Source: Pempheris klunzingeri (Eukaryota; Chordata; Actinopteri; Acropomatiformes; Pempheridae). From it: a stretch of 64,000 nt of DNA. This document shows, one piece after another, positions 37,900 through 48,241 of the stretch. How positions within the stretch are numbered: the stretch's first letter is position 1; the number at the start of each line of letters is the position of its first letter. The stretch spans positions 1,398,644 to 1,462,643 of the forward strand of contig NC_092034.1 of the NCBI RefSeq assembly GCF_042242105.1, given 5' to 3'. Under the pieces are notes generated by a model, which was given only the letters and a program-made list of their open reading frames with translations, searched no databases and was not told the DNA's origin. The position numbers were made by a program, and so were the translations under genes.

Positions 37900-38432
37900 C
37901 ACAGAACATTTCCACCAAACTGCTGACATGACAACATTTAATCTGAATAAATATCAGTCTTTCAAAGCAGGTCGTTTAAATCCTGTCAAACGTAATGGAT
38001 TGATAAAACAAATGACGACTGTTGCATAGAAATAACACAGCAAGTGATTCAAATGCTTCATGTGTGGATTAACTGTAAGATTATGAGTTACTGTTCAATC
38101 ATCAGTCCGGCATTAAAAATGAAAGAAACCTATAAATCTAAGCAATTATTCCATTTCATATTCTGCTCATCAGCAGCTGACCGAGTGCTCAGAGGTCCAA
38201 GTGGAAGAATAATGTGAAAAGAAAATTTGCCTACTGTGATTTACTATATAGTAGGTGACACAAAATCATTTGTTTGGCTGCATGCAAAAAAAAAAAAACC
38301 ACAGTCCTGCAGCTGTCTGCAGGTGCCATCACGCACAACCATCGGACTATTTTGAGGATCAGATACTAGTGAGTAGCAGTCACTGAGTTCGGACGTGGAG
38401 GAGAACGATCAGAAACAAACACTGCTGACAAG
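37900..38432 (+). promoter_or_regulatory. Upstream block and probable non-coding first exon of receptor 5
   Basis: Contains TCAAAGCAGGTCGTTTAAAT and CCTGTCAAACGTAATGG at 37957-37999, and the first-exon segment ending ACAAACACTGCTGACAAG|GTGGGT at 38432. Both parts match the flanks of receptors 3 and 4. A poly-A tract lies at 38287. Confidence 0.55.
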
Positions 38433-39019
38433 GTGGGTGTCCTTTAATCACATAATGGTCTTCAGTTCATATCTTTAAATGTATAGCAAGAGCAAATGGC
38501 AAAAAATAGGTGCTACTTCACTAATGCAGGTATCAAAAAACAGATCCAGTGACTAAAAAGACTAAAAAAGACTTGGTCTTTGCTTTGGCAGTTTTTGGTT
38601 ATGACTCACTGATCACACAGCACACTGCTTTGCAATAATTAAAAAACCTTAGCAAACCACTAACTGCCACCATAGCCAACTACAATATATCTAATAATGA
38701 GATTCAATTAAAAGCTTTTATGCTCACAATTTCTGCTGTGAACATCAGCAACGTCAACAGAGAGAAGCCTCAAGATGAATTTCATGATGATTTAAGCATG
38801 TTGGTACTTTGACTACTGCGGTTAACCAGTAAAGGTTATGCTTAGAAGACGTTTTCATGTCGACACACCAAAACTGTGTAATAGATGAATACAGGCCTGA
38901 GTTTCAAAAGGAAAGACATCTGTGAGGTTAACGTGTCATCATCTCTTACATGAAGGTTTGTGTCTTTGTCTGTTCATTTATTTTTGTTTCCTCTGTTTTC
39001 TCCATAAAAGCTACCCAAT

Positions 39020-39874
39020 ATGTCAGTCAACTCCTCCTCCTCCTCCCTCAATCATTTCTACCACTGCATAGACTCCACAGCTGGAGTTTTCATCTTCACC
39101 GCCTTCATCATCACCAAGACCTTCCTCCTCCTCCCTCTCTGCAGTCTCGTCTTCTATCTGGGCCACCAAAGATGGCGGCAGCAGCGCTCCTTTGCGACAA
39201 CAAGCCACTCCGACATCTTCACCTACCACATGGCTGCTAATGAGTTGCTACATGCCTTGGGGGGCACAGTGTTCCTTTTTGGTTCATACACTGGTCTCTC
39301 AGAGGTGACGTCAGCAGGGTATTATGTGATTACAGCTGGTTTATCTGGGCAATCGTTATTTCACGTCCTGACCTGTGTGGATCGATACCTGGCTGTTGTT
39401 CACCCCGTCACCTACCTGGAGCTGAGACAGTCAAGTGGGGTGAAGATCAGAAATATCAGCCTTGCATGTGTTTGGCTGCTGAGCTGTGGATGGACTGGAA
39501 CTCTGCACGCCCCTGATGTTATGTACGGCGCATTTTTCGGTTCATTGGCCTTCGCTTTAATTGTCGTCTCCTTCTGCAGCCTTCGTGTTCTCTGTGTTCT
39601 GGCTCGTCCTGGGCCGGGGGACGTGGGTGGGGACAGACAGCGGGTTGATCAGTCAAAGCAGAGGGCTTTCCACACTGTCACGGCTATAATGGGAGTGCTG
39701 TGGTTCTGGTTTGCAGGGTTCCTTGTTTGTCTTGCTCTGGACGTCTCGCCACTGCTGAGTTACAGTGACGGGTGTGTGGTGCTGATATCTGCAACTTGGT
39801 TTAGTGTGCCCAGCAGTTTGGTTTTACCTCTGCTGTTCCTACACCGAGCAGGAAGACTGGTCTGTTGCCATTGA
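39020..39874 (+). CDS. Rhodopsin-like 7TM receptor, cluster member 5
   Basis: 284 residues. It begins MSVNSSSSSLNHFYHC, just after CTCCATAAAAG. Highly similar to member 4 in TM1-TM2 and to member 3 in TM5-TM7 (GVLWFWFAGF). Unique segments are GLSEVTSAGYYVITAGLSGQ before TM3 and APDVMYGAFFGSLA in the second extracellular loop. Shared TM3 CVDRYLAVVHPVTY and TM7 VPSSLVLPLLFLHRAGRL with C-terminal VCCH. The coding exon is about 590 bp from the probable first exon. Downstream to 41120 only an AATAAA cassette at 40805 was seen. Confidence 0.88.
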   Translation: MSVNSSSSSLNHFYHCIDSTAGVFIFTAFIITKTFLLLPLCSLVFYLGHQRWRQQRSFATTSHSDIFTYHMAANELLHALGGTVFLFGSYTGLSEVTSAGYYVITAGLSGQSLFHVLTCVDRYLAVVHPVTYLELRQSSGVKIRNISLACVWLLSCGWTGTLHAPDVMYGAFFGSLAFALIVVSFCSLRVLCVLARPGPGDVGGDRQRVDQSKQRAFHTVTAIMGVLWFWFAGFLVCLALDVSPLLSYSDGCVVLISATWFSVPSSLVLPLLFLHRAGRLVCCH

Positions 39875-41123
39875 AGCAACAAGTGGTGACAACGACCAGA
39901 TTTGAAGATGATTCTATTAAAGTAGTTTAGAGTACGTTTCATAATAATACAACTTTAGACAATAAATGACAGCGGAGCCAGCATGGAGTGTTAGATTTGA
40001 CGTCATTGGATAACATGGAGATAAAATCTACATATAGGGCAGTCTCACCAACATCACAGAGTTTAGTTGAGATTATTGTGGTAGTGGAGCCGAAATTTGT
40101 TTTCTCAAATTATTAAATTGTGCATACAAATTAGAAATGTTTACATGTTTACATGACGTCAAGAATAAAACGTTTAACGTGCAAAATATTTAGTATATCC
40201 ACAGACAGTATGTCCTTAATGTAATAAATTTCTGAATAGGTAAGAAAAGATTATTGAAAGGTTACAGTTATAGTCAGTTACTCATTTCTGTGCAGAGGGG
40301 TAGTAATTGATTATTTGTCATTACCCACAAATCTGAGCGCCCAATTCACTCATTTGAGAGGATAAATTACTATTATTATTTTGGACATACATGAGGGCAT
40401 GAATGATGTAATTATACACAACAAACTACTACTGTCTGAGCTTACAAGTGGCTAATTTCCACGAATCACCACGAATTAAGCCATCTGAGTGCTCAAACTA
40501 GTAGTGTTGTTGCAATATGTGAAATGAAAACAAATTTCAAACAGTAGTTCAAAAGCAGAGTAGAGTAGTAATGGACAAATCAACTCATTTAACCAGACAC
40601 AAAAATACAGAGGACATGAATTACACTTTTTTTGTGTAAAAAGCAACTAATCCGAGAGCTGGTTGGAGGATGTTTGTATCTCATAACACGTGCTTGGCTT
40701 CTTAGTTATGTTGTTGAACACAGCTCTGAAATTACAGACCATTTTTTCACTCATTTCACATTTGTTATGGGATGCCTATCGCTGTATACGATCCCTTAAC
40801 ATTCAAATAAATGATTTCTAAATGGGAGACATTTGTTGTGTTTCGGTTTTTGTGTTTTTTTATCAATGTTTTAACACAAAAGTGTTGTCAAGAGTTTCCA
40901 CCAAAGTAAATATAATAAGTAAGTTCAGGTTTGAAAAAGACAGCTGTGTTTAATGTCCCTGTTATGCCTACAAGTCATTACTTGAGATGAAAAAAGAGCA
41001 TAAAGTGCTTTTGCCTTTTATTAATGTGCAGTATATATATAGGGAGTAGAAGGGAAGTTCTTCAGTGACGGTATCCGCTGACCTTCATTAGAGCTGCATG
41101 GTGAGAAAGCATATTTAAAGACA

Positions 41124-44100
41124 CTAGAGCTCATCGTGGTGTCGACCGCTAGCTGACACTCTGTTAATGTTTGTAGCAGCCCTGATAGCAGACTTCATAG
41201 ATGTCTCGATCCAAGCGTGAGGAAAGGCTGTGTGTTCACCAGCGAAGTGCACCCTGCCCTCGCTGTTGAAGAGCTCCTTAGCGTACTCTAAATGCTGGTA
41301 GGGGGTGAAGAGGGCGAAGGCACCTAAGCTGTATGGATCCGTGCTCCACCTCTTCACCACCACCCCTGTGCAGAGAGACCACACTTGCTCGCCGTGGATC
41401 TTTGCCAAATCTCTCAGAGCCAGCTCCTTCAGGTCTTCATCACTCGCACCGGTGAAGAGGTGCGAGTCACCAGCCCAGGTGTAAGAAGCCAGGAGGACGC
41501 CAATGGTCTTATTTGTTGGGAAACTGTGGCTGGGGTAGTAGATGAAACGAGAGGGCCTGTCCGTGATGCTCTTTCCTCCTTGAATGCCGTCCCTCTCCCA
41601 GAACTTTTCACTGAAGGTGAGGATGATTTTAGTGGAGCTTTCATAGTGGACTCCCCTCAGGGCCTCCATCTTTTTGATGGAGAGAGGTGGAACAAAGTCA
41701 ATAAAGAGGGCTGCTTTGGCTGTGGTGGTTACCAAGACGACGTCGGCAGAAACATCCTGCCAAGATGACCGGTTTTCTGTCTGATACGATACAGTCACAC
41801 CTTCATCTGACTGGGTGATGCGTTTCACTTTAGAGTTGAGGAGGATGGGGACATCAAGGACAGTGAGAAAAGCTTTGGTCAGCAGATCTGACCCACCAGT
41901 CACTTCATCGTACCTTTGAAACAAAAACAAATGTTTAGTCTCATTGAACTGAGCCCCTTGAGTTTATGTTTTATATGTGGTGTCAACACTGTTCCTCTCT
42001 CTAATAGTCATCCTTTAAGCCAACAGATGAATTTGAGCTATAAACACTCGCTTGAGATGTGGTCTGACGACACGTTGGCTTTAAATTAAAATAACCCATT
42101 CCAGGCATCTTTCTGGACGGATATAATTGCACAAATGTATGAAATCAACCCCCTTTTTTGTACAGAAACAAATCATGTGTCTCCTCTACGAGTTAAGAAA
42201 CCACTGTGCAATCCACAATAATGTCTGCACTTGATTATGGTGATATTGTACATATGCATGCTTCTCCCTCCATCTTAAAGTCTCACTGCACTTAATCACA
42301 GGTGTGATTGTGGACGGCACATGTTTCAGGGTGTGAAACAGAGCCAACGCAGAGTGCTGGCTTATATAGAGGCTCCAGAGGTCCCATCATCACACATCAG
42401 GTGTGCTGATGGCGGAAGGTACCATCTCTAACCAGGTGATAGGTGATGTTACCTAACTGATGAAGTTGTGTCAAAGCTTTGGAGCTTTATTTAAGGCCTT
42501 TGACTGGGATGTGGTGATGCCTATAAATAGTGATATTTGTGTGATATTTTTGATTCAGGTAAGAACTGGCAGTGAAGCTGATTGTTTAAAGGGAAGATAA
42601 TTGATTGATCAGCGGTTGGTTGGTCCTGGGGGAGGGGCTTAACAGTTATAAACCTCTGGCCACCAAAGCACGCGAGGAGTCAGTGTGAGGGTGGCTGGAA
42701 ACCAGCCAGGTTGTTTTTTGTTTTTTCAGTCTTTGCCGTGAACGTCCAACTTTCTGTTTTACTCACTGTTTTTGTCAATGAAAGCACCTCAATAACTTTC
42801 GCAACTCAAGCCATCTTACTCACCACTTCATCTAATATGAAAGGGTGGACTGGTCCTCTTTAACAAACAGGGGGAGAGGGGCATTGTGGGGAAAAAAGAG
42901 ACCCCAATCTCAGTGAGGCTATCAGTTTACTAATAATAATCATCTCACGTGGTGTTGTCGTTGACGTCACTCTGGATGTAGATCATCTCAGTCAGTGCCA
43001 GATACATGAGGCTTTGCTCATTGAGTAAGTCTCCGATCATCCTCACTGCCTCTGAACTCAAATCACCTTCTTCTTTCAGATACTCCTATGAAACAACACA
43101 CAGATGCTTTCTACATTCAATATTACAACCCCCAAACTTAATCTTCATCAAAATCCAAAGGGTACCTTTTGAAAAAGTGAGCAGATGTAAATTTGCTCAA
43201 TTGTCCCATAACCCAGCCCACTTTGATTTGACATGATTTGTTTCTCTGTAATTTACCTCCACAGAATAGTGGTCATATTTCTGCAGCGCAGCTCTGCAGC
43301 CATGTGCCTCCACTTCATCTTTCACCTTCAGAAAAGATCATTTTACAGTTGTTAATATGTAGAGCAGTGCTTCTGCATGCACACACCCAGTCAACCCCCA
43401 GCACTTTAGTTTAACTACAGAAAAAATCCAAATCCTTGTGTGAATGACCTTCTGCAAAGCTTGCTGCAGCAGCTGTTCAGCTGACTTCCCCCTCTCACGT
43501 TTAGGCAGTTTATACTCGAGGATGTCAGGGTTTGCCTTCACCGCATACATTCTCCTGCGCAGCCTATTGATCATGTAAAAGGTGTTGATGTCATCCATGA
43601 TGAATTTATTCAGCTCGACCCCCAGTTCTTTAGCAAACCAGCGAACAATGCTGTGAAGAGACCAAACACATGACGACGGCATGTAGCGTGTTGTTAAGTA
43701 ATGTAAATGAGACATTAGTGAGCAGGTTGAGGCTTGTATTGGGCCTATTTACAGAGTTTAGGGATATCTTTAAGTTTTAAGAGCAAAACTTGCAAATTTA
43801 AGGCACATTTTTACTCACTGGTGAGAACTTGGGATCCTCATGGCTCCCAGTTCAGCGTACCAGCCCTCCTTCTCATTCCTATGGGTCTCCACCCGTCCTC
43901 CTACACGACCACTGGCTTCTAGTATGGTTACCTTGGAAAGCAAAGAAATCATGCAAAGTGTGATTTAATTTCAGCAAAAAACATTGACTCTCTGTTAATA
44001 CTCTGTTGCATTTGCTAACCCTAACCCTAACCCTAACCTTCCTCTTTAATTGATCAACCTGCTGCATGTACCTTGTGTCTTGCGTCTTGCAGGAGCTTGG

Positions 44101-45545
44101 CGGCCGTCAGTCCAGCCACACCAGCTCCGACAATAACAACATGCTGAGATGTATTCATGTGTGGAAGGCCGGTCTTCACAGTCTGCAGCAGCTTATCGTA
44201 GTCTTTGTCCTCCAGACAGTCAGCCAGATGTTCCTTCAGGCTGAGGGCAGCAGTGTTGCTGTGGTACAAAGTGAGCAGCAGCACACTGGAAACAGCAACT
44301 AGAAACACACCAAGAGACAAACACACCATTTACTCCTACGGGGAACTCGCGTCAAGAGGTTTCTAACCTTCCTCACGGGGCACGTTGTTCATTAAAGGCC
44401 AGATACTGAATGAGTAATGGTGTGGGACTGTTACTATCCTCATCTAAACATATATACTGTTGAGTGAGGGCTTCTTTCAAGGATGAATTTGATGTCAGTG
44501 GGATTTGGACTGAGATGTTCCCACCAGGAAGGTCTGGTGTCGCTTTGGTTCTGTATGAATCATAAACTATATGATTAGATCAAAAATACAAACATTTATG
44601 ATACTGTGCATTGTTTTATATACACAGCCTATATGTATGTAATCTATCATGATTATTCCATCTATGGGAACAGATTATCTCGTACTGATTTATTTTCTTA
44701 ACTTACTGGAAAATATGACTTTCCTTGAGAGAAAAGCTCCATTGAAAGGATATCGATTCACTAATGGAAACTCTCCATATTACACTTAAGCATTTATGTT
44801 TACCCTGAGAATTAACTGGAAGTAACTGAACTCTCTATTTTCCATATAATACCAAATTACCATTTGTTTCACATGCACAAAAATCTATGAATAAAACTTG
44901 GATCTATCCATGAAGAACATTCTGTCTTCACATGAGTCAGTACTACAACTAGAAGTAAAAATAACGCTGAACTTCCCACAATGTGTCTCAGTGATGGTCC
45001 ATGCCTCCTTTTCATCATCATTTTTCTGTTCTGGGATACCAAATGGGTTCATTCATATTAAAATGTTTCATAATAATCTCGTTGTCTTTTAGCATTTAGT
45101 CGATAATGATCTTTGAAAGTGACTCAAATTCATTTAAAATTAGCATAAAACTGAATAATTTCCAATCTGAAAAAAGGTTTACTCTGGCAGATCCTACTTC
45201 TTCTCCTCATTATGTGACGTATATTCCTATAAAGTCTAGTGAAGTCTGAATGAAATGAAAACAATAAGAACAAAGCAGAACTACTGTACGGTGGTCATTT
45301 CCTAAGGCTGGGAAAAACATTGAGGAACTGATGACGGCGACATTCGCACGCACAGCTCATATTTCAAGTGCACAGAATAATTCTAATCCAAACAAATCCT
45401 AAACATATTTAATCTGTTAAATCAAACACAGATATTGTACAGGAGGAAATATCAACTATTTGCGTTCGTAACTGAAATAATAAACGTCAGGGAATAAAGC
45501 TTCAAATTACTGACAGAAGTTCCACATCACCACACGTGTTTCCAT
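41124..45545 (-). CDS. L-amino-acid oxidase 1 (HDEL-ending)
   Basis: FAD-dependent flavoenzyme that oxidises L-amino acids to keto acids, ammonia and H2O2; related to IL4I1, snake-venom oxidases and antibacterial/apoptosis-inducing fish oxidases. Exons: 45545-45515, 44298-44072, 43931-43819, 43650-43449, 43325-43257, 43085-42949, 41913-41124. They join in frame to 522 residues. Signal sequence about residues 8-28 ([20 protein letters not shown]). Dinucleotide-binding motif [17 protein letters not shown] and the GG motif [14 protein letters not shown] follow near residues 60-100. The C-terminal part has [30 protein letters not shown] and ends RHHDEL, an ER-retrieval signal. The first donor is GTCAGT and the exon 4 donor GTCATT, both non-consensus. 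Immediately downstream is receptor 5; upstream is a mariner-like element. Confidence 0.9.
44015..44037. repeat. Interstitial telomeric-type repeat (CCCTAA)3-4
   Basis: CTAACCCTAACCCTAACCCT lies in the second intron of oxidase 1. The homologous intron of oxidase 2 has none, so it arrived after the two genes separated. Confidence 0.85.
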
Positions 45546-46551
45546 CTCAGTTTGTCTTCAAGCTCGTCTTCTTTTCGTCTTTGGGGAACAGAACCAGAAA
45601 AAGAAAGGAGGCACAACGGTTCATTCCTGGACAGTTACAGTTGCAAGTCCTCATAGAAAACACACCAAAAAGCTCATTTTGTCATTATTACTAGGATTTC
45701 TAGTCTATTTAACAACATATATAATGCACATTTTATATTCATGCTATATAAAGTATCATTTAATCTCAATTATTTCTTTGTTTATTTGCACGTTTTGACA
45801 CATTTCACTTTGTATTCGATATTTTCATTTTGCTTTTAATCTTTTTTTTCTATTCTATTAGTATTATTAGCGATATAACTTTCCTCTCAGGGTCTGGATT
45901 CATCCAGTCCTGTTTAGGCTGAGTAATGTTTTAACTGAACTAAGGGAGATTTGAATGATATTTTCTTACCTTTAGAAGAGCTTAAGCGACAAATTCTGAT
46001 GTTATAGTGATGTAACGTGAAATCATGGCCTCTTATAAACCATAGTTTGATCTCATGTTGGAATTTTCCTCTCACCTGACTGACCACACCACGAAGGGCA
46101 TGACTTCCCGACTATTTGAAAACATTACCAGGATTTGGTTTTCAGTTTCAATATTCATCAGCTCTTGCAATCAGGTGATGTAATATAACTGTTCTGGTGT
46201 CATCAAACCGAGGAATGTGTGTTATCTTGCGGGAAACTTGGCAATAATGCAACTACAATGAGGAAACAAAATGGGGATTTTTCATCTGTGATTTAATACA
46301 CTCACCACATTCCCATAGTCACATGCCTGCAGGCTCTGCCACATGGAGGTGTGGTATCTTGAACTTGCTTAGCTTTCAAGAAAGTAAGAAAATTACTTTC
46401 AACATCAGCTCTACTCTATTGCATTTAGGTATTCATCCTTTTTTATGTGCATATTGGAGATTTCTTTGTAAACTTCTGGAGGATTATGAATTCTTTTGGT
46501 AAATACTTAAAGCCAAGACCAGAGTTAATACCAACCAGCGTCGATTGAAAG

Positions 46552-47232
46552 TACACTACTCACTAAAAGTTAGGGATATTCGACTTTCAGGTGAAATTTA
46601 TGGAAAATGGAAAAAGTGAATGCTACAGTGATATTATATCATGACAGTAGGACATTTAAGTAGAATCATGCACTGGTGATTTCTTCATTTTAAACTATTT
46701 ATTGAAAGAAAATCACAACAAAACATGTTCAGTGTCTCAATAAATTGGGACGTGGCCAAAGGACGTCCACTCCTCTCCTTTCTGTGACTCTTCCAGTCTC
46801 TGGATCACTGTTCCGACCTCCTGATGACACTCTGTGACCCTCTAAGCTCAGTGAACACCTCCGTCTGAGGACTTCCTGTTTGAAGCCTCCAGTGTTGAGG
46901 TGCTGCTGATCAACTGTTAGGTGTCGTCTTGGTCTCATGATGTCAGAATGTGAACAGCAGGATGAGGAGGACTGTTTAAATACCAATTCTACCTGAAGCA
47001 GGAAATGTATTGGTGGATTCATGGATCAAACCTGTTGTGAATGTTGCTGTTAAGCTTCTTGTTAGAGAACAGCAGCTGGTGCAGAAAGTACTGAGACACT
47101 GAACAGTTGGACATTCAAAAGTTTAGAGAAGGTCACATTAAGTTCACCTGGAAAGGTTAGAATGCATTTTAGGTTCATCCTGAAATTTCACCTGAAAGCT
47201 GAACATCCCTGACTTTCTGTGAGTAGTGTGTA
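46552..47232. mobile_element. Tc1/mariner-like DNA transposon, non-autonomous
   Basis: The left end reads CACTACTCACTAAAAGTTAG and the right end is its inverse (CTGACTTTCTGTGAGTAGTG). The match continues through TTCAGGTGAAATTT for about 45 bp. TA flanks both sides. About 680 bp long. A remnant frame on the minus strand (MRPRRHLTVDQQHL) hints at a degraded transposase start. It cannot encode a full transposase. Confidence 0.8.
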
Positions 47233-48136
47233 TTAAATTTATTTGTGCCCGACATGAATGAATTTCTTCATCAGTCAATTTTATGTTGAAATATAAAATA
47301 AGTGATTTTTGGCAAACCTAGCAGATTGAATACCTTACAAATCAAGGTATTTCATCACATTTATCCAAAAATCATCATCATCATCCAGTATTGGTATGAA
47401 TCAGTCCTGCTCATGGATTTACAAAATCACTTACAATGATCTTGTACTGCTATACTAAAGTCAAAAGGTATAAATAGTTTGGAAGTTCATGGTACATATA
47501 CAGCATATATTAACCAGTAAGATTCCTGCATTTTCATTCATCCATCAATGGCAGCCATTTGTTGTGGTGACTGTTTTATTTCTGTGAGGTGAGTCAGTCA
47601 AAGGTCATGGTGACAACCATCTATGTCCCCTGATTACATATGACACAGAAGAGTTTTCTTAAGATTTGTAAAATTTATAAAAACTGTTAAAATTAAATAA
47701 TTCAATAAAATGTTTTCCTATGGAACGATTCGGGATGTACTTGTTAGGCTTTCTTCCTCTGGACAGCTTGCTCAACCAGTTCTAATGTCCCCTGATTGAT
47801 TATGTATGACCCAGAATGTATTGCTGTAGAAATAAAACCAAGGCCAGACATGTTTTTTGTGCTCTGGTGTCCTCCCACAGTCTAAAGATGGAAAGGTCAA
47901 GCTAAATGCTGACTCTAGACTGTCTATAGGTGTGAATATAAATGTCAGTCACTGGATAAATGGGTAAAAACAATAAATAACATAACAATAGGATGAAATA
48001 CTTTTATTTCCATATTTGGTGTGCACTTAAATCAGTGGAAAACAAACACTTCATATTGTGCATATTGTGCATACAGATTTCTTGATTAATATTCTTGTGA
48101 CATTTCGACATTTATATAGATCTACGACACCTTTTG

Positions 48137-48215
48137 GTGTTTTAGCAGACCCGATCTCAATCCAAGCGTGAGGGAAGGCTGCGTGTTCTAATTAAAGCTG
48201 CATGGTGAAACAAGC
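48137..48215 (-). pseudogene. Scrap of oxidase last exon and 3' flank
   Basis: GATCTCAATCCAAGCGTGAG and GAAGGCTGCGTGTTC copy part of the last oxidase exon (compare 41207-41240), followed by AGCTGCATGGTGA, which matches the 3' flank of oxidase 1. It sits just downstream of the oxidase 2 stop. The stretch 47240-48130 shows only A/T-rich sequence and one copy of the GGCAGCCATTTGTTGTGG cassette. Confidence 0.6.
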
Positions 48216-48241
48216 ATCACTGTGAGCCTACATTTGAGACA

